Of a stretch of DNA of 64,000 nucleotides, positions 33,796-44,328 are shown in pieces. The stretch is from assembly GCA_009829735.1 (NCBI GenBank), contig CM020620.1, positions 22,728,020 to 22,792,019 of the forward strand, read 5' to 3'. The notes beneath the pieces were generated by a model. The model was not told where the DNA came from. It searched no databases and saw only the letters and a program-made list of their open reading frames with translations. The translations under genes were made by a program, and so were the position numbers. Position 1 is the stretch's first letter. The number at the start of each line of letters is the position of its first letter. This DNA is from Pyropia yezoensis. Its lineage: Eukaryota; Rhodophyta; Bangiophyceae; Bangiales; Bangiaceae.

Positions 33796-35617
33796 GTGCT
33801 TCCAAGAAGATGCAAAAAAATAACGGGAAACCCCCACGCGGAAGAATTAACAAGTGTCGACAAGCGTTCAACAAGCCCTTTGCCGTGACAGGCATGCCCG
33901 TATTAGGTGTGTGGGACTCATACTAAGGGGAAGTACAGCTTGCACGTGGCAGCAAACCGGCCTCACAATGCGTTTCCACGGGCTTTCCGAGTATATTATC
34001 CTGCTGAGAGGGCGTGAAACGCCCACCAGACGGCCTGCGTCACGGCTGCGATATGGACTGGACCAAGAATGAACGAGGCAACTCCAGGACCAAGCTCAAC
34101 AGAGGACGACCCGGATGTTGGCGCCTCTGCGACAAGCCAACGGAGGCGCGTTGTTCTTCCCGATGAGCACTTCCTCTGGGACTTCCGGTCTCAGCAGTAG
34201 TACTTCTGAGTGCTCTAGTAATACTTCCGGCGCTTCTAATGGCGAGCCTGCCCCTCTAATAGTACGCTCTCTGTTGGAATTCTCTCTCATTGAGTGCGAT
34301 ATTGGGCCCAGGTTCAGAGTCGTTTCACTCGGGCGAGACGGCGCGGCGTCGCCCCTCAACAAGCTTTTGCAAGGTCTCAACAACCGTTCCGTGGTCAAAA
34401 AGCGCTTGCGATGGATCCCGCAACAACGGGCACTGCGCTGCACCATGCCTGCCTCCTTCTGCCGTCGATTTTGGTACCAAACGCGACGTCGATTGAAACA
34501 TCTCAAAAGTCCAATTCCTATTGCACACTGGCAGAAGATTTGCGACTGCGGTCCCCCCGCCAAACCGAAGAAGCGCTGCATAGCGCGATCTGGGCAGGTT
34601 TTGCCACTGTTTTTTATTTGCACCGGCCGACCGGGACCAAGACCCTGTCGCTCTAGATGTATCACGTTTCGTATTGATTGGCAGTGGACTCTTTGCGCCA
34701 AAGCACATTGGTCCAGGTTTCATTTTGCGGGATATACCTTTAGATATCTACGTATGTGGCGCCTGACGATAGAAACCTCATTTTCTTTGGCTTTGAATAT
34801 TTCTGAGATAGGTACGCAGCCGTGACCGCCATCTAGAGATCTGTCGAATGAGCTAGGTTCCACCGATAGAGCTACATTTCCCTCGAAATGAATGCAAATC
34901 GTAAGAGTTTTCATAATTAAAATACTTAAGCCACCGTGACAAAAATGTTGGGATACTTTCGAACATGGGCACTTCCGGGAGGGGGGGGGGGGGGGGGGTG
35001 CTGGACATCAGGGTGGACTTCTCGCGGGTGTAGGGGTCAGGTATCACGGCGGAGAGCATGATAGAGGTCAGCTGGGCACAGAGCGACCCTCCCCCATCAC
35101 ACTCTCACCGCCTTTTGGCTTCAGCCCCACGGAACGACGCACCTCAGTTAGCTGGCCTGCCTAAGCCCACGGTGGCAGATGGCCCCGCATTCTTGACGCT
35201 CGCGTCGGCATCTCCTGCCTTGGGAATTTGAGTCAGAGCGCGACCGTATCATATCATGCAGTCCGCGACGCGAACGTACGTACTGAACTCAATCAACCGC
35301 TGCGCTCACCGCGCTGACGGACATACAGCGAGGCACTGCTAGCCGCCCGGGGACTTTCGAACGCACCTTTTTCAATCCAGGCTATCTCGGCTCCGATTCC
35401 TTAATACCTATGAGGGTTGTATCGTCAGCCGCCACATATCTATGTAGGTACCGTCATCAAGCGTATTACGCACGTCTTTTCAATGGCGTATTACGCGTAC
35501 GCGCGGTTTTTCCTTTCGCGCCTCCCATGCTCATGGTTAAGCTGCCACGTTTCTTTCTCAGAGGTCGGCAATGTCCTTTTGCGCACGGCCTCGTCCCGCA
35601 CACGGTCATTATATTTA
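33796..35617. other. Low-GC repeat-derived region, no supported gene
   Basis: It contains the second copy of the dispersed direct repeat (about 34,475-34,735) and a G run near 34,980-34,998. From about 35.4 kb it forms the 5' flank of the HEATR6-like gene. No frame shows a domain. Confidence 0.5.
34475..34735 (+). repeat. Dispersed direct repeat, copy 2
   Basis: Matches 24,360-24,640 (shared ATCTCAAAAGTCC, GCAGAAGATTTGCGACTGCG, GAAGCGCTGCATAGCG, GGCAGGTTTTGCCACTGT). It lies on the same strand as copy 1, about 10.1 kb away, on the far side of the A and A' retrotransposon cluster. Confidence 0.75.
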
Positions 35618-35732
35618 GTGCGTCCCGTAAAAAGTGGACGTGCTCGTGTCGTGATCATGTCAAATATCGGCCACTGGACCAATCAAACCCACACTACACG
35701 ACCCGTGCACGTCCACTTTTTACGGGACGCAC
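35618..35732. mobile_element. 115-bp MITE-like hairpin with perfect 26-bp inverted repeats
   Basis: The 26 bases at 35,618-35,643 (starting GTGCGTCCCGTAAAAAGTGG) are an exact reverse complement of 35,707-35,732. The 63-base interior is AT-richer and non-coding. No clear target-site duplication was found. It ends 87 bases before the ATG of the HEATR6-like gene, so it may sit in that gene's promoter or leader. Confidence 0.8.
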
Positions 35733-35819
35733 AAGTAGTGCAGTGCGCCGCGCTCTTTTCCCTCACATCCCCTTCGCGTGAACCCCCCCCATGACCCCAA
35801 TACCCCCCCCCCAGCCGCC

Positions 35820-38658
35820 ATGCACCGTTTGCGGGCGCTGCGGGAGGCGTCTGCGGCGGCGGCGGCGGCGGCTTCGCCCGCGGCGCCCTCCACGGGCGGG
35901 GGCACCCCGGGTGTGCCCCGCGGCGCCACGGCGGCGACGGCGGCACCCCGCCTCCCCCCCGCCCCTCCCCGGCCTCTGCCACTGGCCATTGCGCGCCTGC
36001 GCGCCTCCCTCGCCACCATTGTGGCGACACCGTCGGCCAGAGGCGGGGCTCCTCCCCCCGCCGTCGCCGCCGCCACCCCCGCTGCCGCCTCTGCTTCCGC
36101 CGCTGCGGCGGACGCGCTTACCGCACTCGCCGCCGCCACTGGCGGCGGCGGCGGCGGCGGTGACGACGGCGGCGGTGGGGCACCCTCCCCCTCGGCAGCC
36201 GCCCTGGGTGCCCTCCTGGCCGCCCTGCCGGTGACGCCGTTGCCGTCGCGCGCCGCCGCCTCGCCCAGCTGGTTGGCCGCCCACCTCGCTGCCGTTGCCG
36301 CCGCCCTGCCGGTGCTGGCCCCCGCCGGCGCGGGCGCCCACGCCGCCGCCGATGCGCTTGCCGCGGCGGTGCGGACAGTGGCGGCGGCGGCGGCAACAGT
36401 GGCGGCGGCGGCAGCTGCGGCGGCGGCAACGGCGTCAGGGGTGGAGCGAGGGGGGGAAGGGCGCGGCGGGGGGGCGGCGCCTCTCTGTGACGCGCTGGTG
36501 GTGGCCCTGGAGGCGACGGCAACTTTGCTTGCTGGCGGGGGGGGGAGGGGGGCGGCGGCCGGCGTCGGTGCCAACGGCAGCAGCGGTAGCGACAGCTGCC
36601 GCGGCGGCGCCCCCGCCCGGCGGCGGGGAGGAGTTGCGGCGGCCGCCGCGGCGGCCGTCACACCCTCCCTCGCGGTGGTCTTGTCGTCGGTACTGGCGCC
36701 CCTGCACCCGGCTGCGCGCGTCGGCGGCATTGGCAGTGTTACCAGTGGCGGCGGTGGCGGCGGCGGCGGCGGCGGCGGCATGGGGGCTGCGGCGGTGCGC
36801 CTCGCCCCCGCGCCGCGCGTCGCGACCGCCGCGCTGACCACCCTCACCGCCCTGGCACGTGCCGACGGCGGGGGGGGCACGCTGGTGGCCTACTGGCCCC
36901 TCTTCCTTCCGTCGGCCGGGGAGGACGGCCGCGGGCGCGACGGCGGCCGCGGCGGCGGACACGGCAGCCGCGGCTGCCTAACGCCCCTTCTGGTCGTGCC
37001 CCAGGGAGGGGGCGGTGGCCTGTCGACGGCCGCCACGACGGCCGTGGCGGCCCTGCTGCGCGGCGCCGCGCCGCGGCTGCTCAGTGGTGCGGGTGGCGCC
37101 GTGGCAACCGCCACCGTTGGCGGCGTGGCGGCGGCGCTGGCCGACGCGGTGTCTGGCGGCACCACCCTGCCGGCCCCTCTCTCCCCTCCCCGGCTGTCCT
37201 CCGCTGCCATCGCCGGTACTGTGGCCACGGCGGCTACGGCCGGCGGCGGCGGCGGCAGTGACGGTGGCGGCGATGGCGGCCGCGACGAGAGCAGCTGCGG
37301 GGGGGGGTGGTCCGCGGCGCTTGTCGACGCGACGGCGGCGACGGCGTCCCTGGCAGGCGTTCGCGGCGTGCCGGCCGCCCCCGTGGCCCGCCTGGTGGGT
37401 GCCTTGCTTGCCACGGGCGCCGACTCGGCCGCCGCGGCGGCGGCCGCCGCCGTCACAGCCGCTGCAGCCGGTGACAGAGGCCGCGGCTTGGCCATCGAGC
37501 AGGGGTGGGTCGCTGCCGCGCTGCGCGCCGGCGGTGCCGGTGGGTGGGCGTTTGTGGGCGCCGCCTCTGCTGCGGGCGGTGGCGACGCGCACGCCGTGAC
37601 GGCGGGGCGGGTGCGGTGGGCGCTGTTGGGGGGGGTGGCCGCTGCCGTGGAACGTGGCCGGGGGGGGGTGGGGGGTGCGGCGGACCTGGACCGCCTACAC
37701 GGCGTGCGGGCGGTCGCAGCGGTCGCCGCTGCAGCTCGTCGGCGGCAGTGGTCGGCGGGCGTGGGTGCCAAGGCGGTGGCCGGTGCGGTGGCCGGTGCGG
37801 TGGCCGTAGCTCCCGTCGGCAGCGATGGCGCAGGGGACGGTGGCGTGGGGAATTGTGATTGGGATGACAACGGCGACGGTGCCGACGGCGATGGGATTGA
37901 GGACATGGACGCCTGGGCGGCCGCCGCCTTGAACCGTCTCGTCCTCCCCGCCACCACCGACGCCTTCCACCCGGTGCGTGCTGCCGCGGCGGGCGTCGTT
38001 GTCGCCCTGTACCCGCTGCCTCCACCGCCAGGAGAGGGGGCCGTCGAGCGGCGGCGGCCGCCGCCACTACCGCCAACCCCAGCGACGCCGTCCTCAGCGG
38101 CCGTACCGGCGCGTGCGCCGCCGCCCTCGCCGTCCCCCCTACCCCTACCGCCATCCCCACCGCCACCATCCGCCGTCGTCGACGCGCTCGCCCGGCTCCT
38201 CGCGCGGGACCCCGCGGCTGGCGTGCGCGTCGCCGCTGCCGCGGCGGTCGCGGCGGCCGCCGTGGCGGCCGCCCCACCCGCCACAGGCGCCATCGCGGCG
38301 GCGGTGACGGCCCTGGCCTCCGCCGCCTCCGCCACCGCCGCCGCTGCCACCGCGGTGGGTGGGGCCGCAGCGGCAGCAACCGCCGCGCCGCTGTCGGCGC
38401 TCGCCAACCTCCACCGCGCCGTGCCGAGCGCGGCGGGCGCCGCCGCGCTCGCCGAGCTGCTCGCCGCTGTTGGCGTACCTGGGCGTAGCGGCGGCGGCGG
38501 CGCCGCCACTCCCCCCTCAACCTCCCGTGATGCGGTGGCGCTGCGGGTGGCGGTGGCGCGCGCGCTGGGCGCGCTCGCGGGCACCCCCTCCCGGCATCGC
38601 CCCCCCCCCCCGCCGCCTTGGCAGCAATGCCGGCACCCCCCTTCCGCTGACGCGCGGA

Positions 38659-38698
<40 letters not shown>

Positions 38699-39686
38699 TA
38701 CGCCCGGCCTTGCCGGCCTCGCCGCGCTCGCCGCCAGCGCCGCCGAGCCGGCCAAGGCGCGGTGGAACGCGGCGGCGGGCCTGGGCGCGCTGGCGCGCGG
38801 CGGGCTGCCCCCCTCCGACGCGCCGATTGTTGTCCGTGCGCTGGCGGCCGCCGCGCGCGGGGGGCGGGGGAGCGTCAAGCTCCGCCTCGCCGCCGCGCGT
38901 GCGCTTACGGGGGGGGGGGGGGGGCTGCTGGCGGCGCTGGCGGCGCTGGTGGGTGGGGAGGGCGAGGGCAGCGGCCTCGCTGCTGAGGCGGCGCTCGCGG
39001 CGGTGACCGCCGCGGTCGTCGTCCCAGATGGCAGCGGTGGCGGCGGCGGCGGTGGCAGTGGTGGTTGCAGTGGCGCGGCGGGCGCCCTCCCGCACCCCGC
39101 CCCGGCGGGGGACCCCCCCTTTCGAGGCGGCCGCGGTGGTGGCAGCGGTGGCGGTCCCACACTAGCCGCCACGCGGGCAGCGGCGGCGGCCGCGACGGCC
39201 GCCCTGTGGCGGGCCACCCTCCTGGTCACCCCCTGGGCGGCGGTCGGCCGTACCCCCGCCACGGCAGCGGTGTGGGTGGCTGCCCTTGGCCCCCCGCCCG
39301 CCGCGGTTGCGGCGGTCGCCGCGGCAACGGCCGCGGCGCTGGTCGTGCCCCCGTTTGCCATCCCCGCCGCCGCCACCGCGGGTGCGGGGGGGGTGACGGG
39401 GGTGGGGGGCTGGGACGCCCCAGGCGTCCCCCGTGCCGCCGACGCCACCGACGCCACCGCCGCTGCCGCTGCTGCCGCACAGGCAGTGTGGGCGGGCGTC
39501 GCTGCAGAGGGGGGCGGGGCCGTTGTGGCGGCCGCCGCCGCCGCGACGGCGCGGCTGGCGGCGCTTGAGGGGGGGGGGGGCGGGGTGGGGGGGGAGCCGG
39601 CCATGGCCGCCACCGTGCGGGGGCTTGCCGCTGCGGCCGCTGCGTGCGAGCGGGCCGAGAAAGGAGGGGGGGGGGGCGTCAGCTGA
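35820..39686 (+). CDS. HEATR6-like HEAT/armadillo-repeat protein
   Basis: A single-exon protein of 1,288 residues starting MHRLRALREASAA at 35,820; an in-frame GTG upstream is less likely. It is composed of repeated Ala/Leu-rich helical pairs typical of HEAT repeats, separated by Gly-rich inserts. The clearest block is EPAKARWNAAAGLGALARGG followed by VKLRLAAARALTG (about residues 977-1038). It matches the 'KVRWNxxxALGNxL...K(V/L)R' signature of HEATR6 proteins (DUF4042 family). FHPVRAAAAGVVVALYPLPP (about 715) is another HEAT unit. These proteins are alpha-solenoids thought to scaffold protein complexes; their biochemical role is poorly known. Length is close to animal HEATR6 (about 1,180). 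The frame crosses many Gly/Ala codon repeats without a break. Confidence 0.8.
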
Positions 39687-40140
39687 CGATGGGAGGGGGG
39701 GGAGACAGCTGGCGATGGGTCAGGGGGCTGAGGGAGCGGGGTGCGGTGTATGGAAGGAAGACCTCCGGTCTACCTAGCGACCTTGCGTGCGGCAGCAGGG
39801 ACGGCAGGGGCAACGGGCGCCATTCGGCATGGGAGCGGTGGCGTCGCCGACCGCCGCCGGAGGGGGCACGCGGACGACAGGCCAGCCCGAAGGGAACAGA
39901 AGCACGATAAATCCGCGATCCTTGATCCCCATGCCGAGACAGCCGGTCAGGGTCAGAACCACGACCAAACCGCGGTCGGTGGCAATTTGATTGGCCCACA
40001 ATGGCCCTCAGACCTGGGAGCGAGCACTCAGCATGCAGCTTACACCGGCCGGGGGTGGTCGGCGCTGTTGGCATCCGCTGTTATATTTCTGTGCTGTGCC
40101 TTCTTTAACATGTTGCTTAGGTACCGTGGCTGTTTATTTT
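39687..40140. other. Intergenic between convergent genes, nothing evident
   Basis: This is 3' flank of the HEATR6-like gene and of the minus-strand gene ending at 40,141. No domain-bearing frame, repeat or RNA gene was seen. Confidence 0.6.
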
Positions 40141-41018
40141 CTATTTCTCCAGCTGGCTAAAAAAGGCAAGCTGCTGCTCTCGCGCACTCGGAGCATCGTT
40201 GTCACCACCGCCCCCCACCGTCGCGGTAGACGAGTCGCCCGTCCCGGCCGCCGGGGCGGCTGCACTAGTAGCAGCCGCGGCGGTCGCGGCTACCTCCGCG
40301 GCACTACCCGCCGTCTTGCACCGTTGCTGACTCTGCCGGTGGAGCAAGCCGCGCGACAGAACCGCACACGCTCCCCAGGCCGACTCGCACATAGCCAAGC
40401 GGGGCACCCGCTCATCAAGGTAGACCACCGCCGTGCGTTGTCGGTCCTCGCGGTGGGTGCAGAAAGATGCCGTCGACCGCAATATCTGGTTGATCGCAAA
40501 AGCCACCCCCGTGCGCAGCCGCCGACGATCTTTGACGGTCAGCTCCAGGTCCTTGTTCGTAAAAACGTTGATCTTTTGGATGGGCACATCAGGAGGGGGG
40601 AGCGGGCGGTGGCCGGCAAAAAACAGCCCTCCCCGGCCTCTGGTGTGGCGGCCAGCGCTCGGCCCAGCACCCCCTCCACTAGCGGGTGGTTCGCCACTGG
40701 GGGCAGCTGTACCTGACGACCAGGAGGGGGGCTGGGCAGGAGCGGGGGAGGGAACCACGAGGGGGAGGGGAGCAGGGGCGGCGGGAGGGGGGGCGGGGGA
40801 GGCAGGCACAATCCGGGCCGGCGAGGCCGGGGACTGCCCGGAGGGTGGGTACTGACCGCCCGCGCTCTCGGCGGCAAGTGCCGCGGCAACCTGCGAGGCT
40901 GCCAACAAGCCGTCCATATCTAGGAAGAGAAATCAAAACGGAAAGCGAACACAACCGGGCAGACACGAGCCTGAGGAGACCGGACGGCACCCGACCGCGT
41001 CTGTCGACGGGGCGGCAT
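40141..41018 (-). CDS. Two-exon protein of unknown function, possible CACTA accessory gene
   Basis: I propose exon 1 at 41,018-40,991 (starting MPPRRQTRS) and exon 2 at 40,919-40,141, joined by a 71-base GT-AG intron with a pyrimidine-rich acceptor (TTTCTCTTCCTAG). The split codon keeps the frame, giving 268 residues. Without the intron the frame could start at 40,917 (MDGLLAASQ). The N-terminal third is Ala/Pro/Ser-rich. A compact central region (INVFTNKDLELTVKDRRR, then HREDRQRTAVVYLDERVP) contains His and Cys residues and is followed by an Ala/Gly-rich tail. I recognise no domain. It lies 634 bases downstream of the transposase stop codon at 41,652, on the same strand. That position is typical of the accessory DNA-binding gene in two-gene CACTA elements, but a host gene is equally possible. 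Confidence 0.5.
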
Positions 41019-41651
41019 GATAGAAAAAATCCCAGGGAGAGTAGCAGAAGGTAGCAGATCTAGTACCACCGACGCGCACCGAAGGGGGAGGGGATCGGCT
41101 GCGCACAGCCAACGTGTACCAACAGGAAGGGGGATCGCGTCCGCACAGGAGAAGACCCGCGCCGCCCAAAGCCGCACCGGGGAGCACCGTAGGGGGGGTG
41201 GCGTGTAGACGCCACAAAGGTGACCGCGGTGAGATGGCGCCGAAAAGGTGGGGTGGATCGGGGGGAGCGATGGGGAAACACGGAGAGAAAGGAAAGCCGC
41301 AGATGGCAGCAAGGCCGTTGAGGGGCGGGGCAGCAAGGGGGGGACCTGAACGGCAACGAAGCAGCTTGCGACGACGCAAAGGCGGCGCTGACTGGCACGC
41401 GCGCCGACTGGCACACCCTTGCACGTGGTGAAAAGACTTGGACCACGGAGTCAATTTCTCCAAAACTACTCGTAAATTCAACTCAATTGCACAGCACGTT
41501 TTCGGCTGTCAAAGACCAAGTGCCTGCATGTCCCGCTCTGCAATCACCACATCTCGACCCGCTGCGCCGGCTTCGTCGGCCGCGTGGTGCGTTCCTAAGC
41601 CGAGACGGCCAAGCGGTGCCGGCAGCAGGCTCGCAAGCAGTAAGAATCCAT
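41019..41651. other. Non-coding stretch between accessory gene and transposase 3' end
   Basis: No supported gene. Pyrimidine-rich on the minus strand, consistent with the promoter and leader of the gene starting at 41,018. I could not identify a CACTA-type terminus here. Confidence 0.5.
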
Positions 41652-41738
41652 TTATTCCGTGCTGAACACCTCCCGCGTATACAAAACTACGTGCCTCCCC
41701 TTCACAACCAGCGTCCCCACAACAGCGTCAATGGACGT

Positions 41739-42380
41739 TGTGGGGGTTTACCGCACCCCTCGGACTAGGGGCATCCCCCTTCAGGGGGAGGCGGATCGTG
41801 GCGACCTCTGCCCCTGACCAATCGGGGGCAGGAGGGGGTCGCTCCTCCCTCGGGAGGGGCACGCCACGTCATCCTCGCTGGATCCCCCCATGAATGGGGG
41901 GGGAAGATAAGATAATATCGGGTAGAGCGATTACGCCCTTCCGATTGGAATTGGCCTTCTGGCCAGTGAAGGGAAGTTACCTAGGGCGGGCTACTTCCGC
42001 CCCAATCGGGCTGAGATTTAGTGAGATCCCTCCACTGAGCGTGTTTTGCGTGGAGAGATGTGTTGGAGGGCTCTGAGTGTTCTGATTGGGTGTTTAGTGT
42101 AGGGAGTGTTGGCCCGCACTCCGGGGTCCCACAGGGGGCCCTGGACCGGCGGGCCAAAGAGGGATATCTGCGCGTGGGGCTGTGCCCGTTGCTTCCCCCT
42201 CACAAAAAGTCAACCTTGCGTTACCCTCGTGTTCCCCGTCCCGGACGCTTCCACCTTCGCGTGGAGCTTTACGTTCCGGCGGTTCTGACTCTAGGGTTTA
42301 TACCCCGGGTTCCCCACCATTCTCCTTCAGGAGGATAGGGTACCCCGTTGGTGTGGGCTTACGCCCAGATAACCATCACA
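41739..42380 (+). repeat. 5' LTR of element B
   Basis: Starts TGTGGGGGTTTACCG and ends AACCATCACA. It contains many short inverted repeats, for example CCCCCTTCAGGGGG and CCGATTGG (41,941) with CCAATCGG (42,003). The last 157 bases recur as a fragment at 32,638-32,794. Confidence 0.95.
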
Positions 42381-42382
42381 TT

Positions 42383-42400
42383 TGGTGGAGCAGCAGGGGA
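42383..42400 (+). other. Primer-binding site of element B
   Basis: TGGTGGAGCAGCAGGGGA, two bases after the 5' LTR and identical to the site in element A, so both families prime from the same tRNA. Confidence 0.85.
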
Positions 42401-42648
42401 GGGGATTCGCTCCGCCTTCTGGTGGAGTCACCTCTCCTTTTGTTGGGTGGTTTCTTGGTCGTGTGCTCTGTGGTTGGGTTGTGACCCTTGGTACCTTTTC
42501 TTTCTGGCCTTTAAAGGTGGGTCAAGATGCAGTCTGATACTTCTGCTCCTCCTCAAGGGGGAGGTCCTTCACCTGTGGAAACGTCAAACGTGACAGCAGG
42601 CACCGGCGAAGCTCCCGGTGGCGCCTCACGGACCAGCCCTGGTGTTGA

Positions 42649-44328
42649 GTCGGCCGCTCAGCGGAAAGCACGAGTTTGTCCCGTTTGGACCTGCCTCCGG
42701 GTGGAGTGCCAGGCGCCGGTGAGGCTCCCGGCCTGGCACATGCCACTCCAGGCGCGACCCCTGATGGGGAGGCAGCCCACGGCTTCGGCGACCGCTCTAC
42801 CTTTACCTCCCGTGAGTGGGGGGCCTGGGCCTCACCCTCGGGTGGGGGTACGTTTGCATCGCCCACCCAGGACCGTATGGCTACGGATAATTTTAGAGGC
42901 GCCCCTTTGGGGGGCCTACCCGCTGTGGGGGGGTCGTCCTCCACGGCTATGGGAACTGTTCCTCTGGCGGCTTTCCGCCAGATGTTGACTGAGGTGGTGT
43001 CACCAATTTCTGCTCGACTCGATAAGGTCGAGGGTTCAATCTCTCGATCTGGTCGGCAGACTCGCCGCCGACCCCACGGTTATTCGCAGACATCTTCCTC
43101 TTCAGAGGCAAGTGATGTTGATCCTGAGAGACGTGGGGCGAGGCGCTTAAGCGCTTCGACCCACCGCCGGGTAGCCCGTGTGCTATCCCCCGGACGTAAC
43201 GGGGAACCGGAGCGGGTTATCCCGCTCAAAATTATACCCGATGATGGTACCTTTAAAAGTATCCTGGATTGCGAGTCTTATGCACTCGCCAACAAGAGCG
43301 TACGCTATGATGAAGAGATGGCTCACGGCTTAGGCCGGAAGCGCAAAGAGATATCCCTCACGTTTGGGCGTAACGCCCTCTGGGACGGGACCCCCCCTCT
43401 GGGGGTGTTCGAATTTCTAAATCGCTTCCGTAAGGCTAGCGATGACAACGACCTCTCAGAAGGTCGGGCTATGTACCTCCTTCCGGAGTTTACCAAATGG
43501 GAACTCAAGAAGGAGCTCCTCTCCCTTATCCCCTCTAAGGCGGGGGGACGAGCGGGAGAGGTCACTTCGTATCTGGAGCTGGTTAGCTGGCTCCTCCGCA
43601 GTTATGCAGACGAGGAAATTGTATCATCCCAAGTGGCAGCGTTTAATAACGTTGCCCAAGAGGAGGATGAAACCGAGACCGCCTTTTACCGGCGCGTCCG
43701 CGACGCAAATGCGCTCTGCGGGTATATTCATACTGCGAGCCAACTTAAGGGCCGCTTTATGCAAGGGGTCTGGTGGGAGGTACGGACTGATGTCCGTGAA
43801 TTTAATACACCAGACACGCCCATAGAGGCGTTGGTACGCTATGCTCAGCGCAAAGGCGACATATGTCGCCGGCGCAATGAGGAGCTGCGGGCCCAATGGT
43901 CCGCAGACGCCGCGGAGCGTCGGGCTCGGCGCAATGCCGCTAAAGGCATTGCAGCGGGGGTGGCCACTACCCCCAGCGGTTCCTCCGTACCTTCGTTGTA
44001 CGGGGGGAAGGCCAAAGTTGGCACTGATGCGGGGAGGGAGCGTTTAAACCGCTACCCTTGCTTGGCTTGTAATAGCCATGAGCATTTTACGCGCCACTGT
44101 CCCGACCTTAGTGTCGAGACGCGGGCCAAGTTTGAGAAAGCTCGTAAGGAGCGCGCACGGGTTGAGGTCCGTACCCCGCGGGGTACGGCGGGGACAGCAC
44201 AGCCCGTAGCGGTCGTCACTGAGGGGGGGCCTTCTGGCGCCCCTAAAGGGGGGCTTGGCCCCCAGGGGAATATTGAAGAGTCAGAGGACTCTTCATCTGA
44301 GGATACCCCCTCCTCTAAAAACGATTGA
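42649..44328 (+). CDS. Gag of element B
   Basis: The frame opens at 42,649 and runs to TGA at 44,326. There is no ATG until MATDNFRGAP at 42,877. The more natural start, MQSDTSAPPQGG at 42,527, lies in another frame that would have to shift by one base near 42,650-42,670, so either a small lesion or the later ATG applies. The central region (FGRNALWDGTPPLGVFEFLN, then DDNDLSEGRAMYLLPEFTKW) is the capsid-like domain, parallel to element A. A zinc knuckle CLACNSHEHFTRHC (C-x2-C-x4-H-x4-C) is followed by a charged, Ser/Glu-rich tail. Gag packages the element RNA in cytoplasmic particles. Pol begins in the -1 frame at the gag stop. Confidence 0.85.
   Translation, partial: VGRSAESTSLSRLDLPPGGVPGAGEAPGLAHATPGATPDGEAAHGFGDRSTFTSREWGAWASPSGGGTFASPTQDRMATDNFRGAPLGGLPAVGGSSSTAMGTVPLAAFRQMLTEVVSPISARLDKVEGSISRSGRQTRRRPHGYSQTSSSSEASDVDPERRGARRLSASTHRRVARVLSPGRNGEPERVIPLKIIPDDGTFKSILDCESYALANKSVRYDEEMAHGLGRKRKEISLTFGRNALWDGTPPLGVFEFLNRFRKASDDNDLSEGRAMYLLPEFTKWELKKELLSLIPSKAGGRAGEVTSYLELVSWLLRSYADEEIVSSQVAAFNNVAQEEDETETAFYRRVRDANALCGYIHTASQLKGRFMQGVWWEVRTDVREFNTPDTPIEALVRYAQRKGDICRRRNEELRAQWSADAAERRARRNAAKGIAAGVATTPSGSSVPSLYGGKAKVGTDAGRERLNRYPCLACNSHEHFTRHCPDLSVETRAKFEKARKERARVEVRTPRGTAGTAQPVAVVTEGGPSGAPKGGLGPQGNIEESEDSSSEDTPSSKND

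Noticed and set aside
35490..35794. Short frames around the MITE
   Set aside because: They are created by the inverted repeat itself and show no domain.
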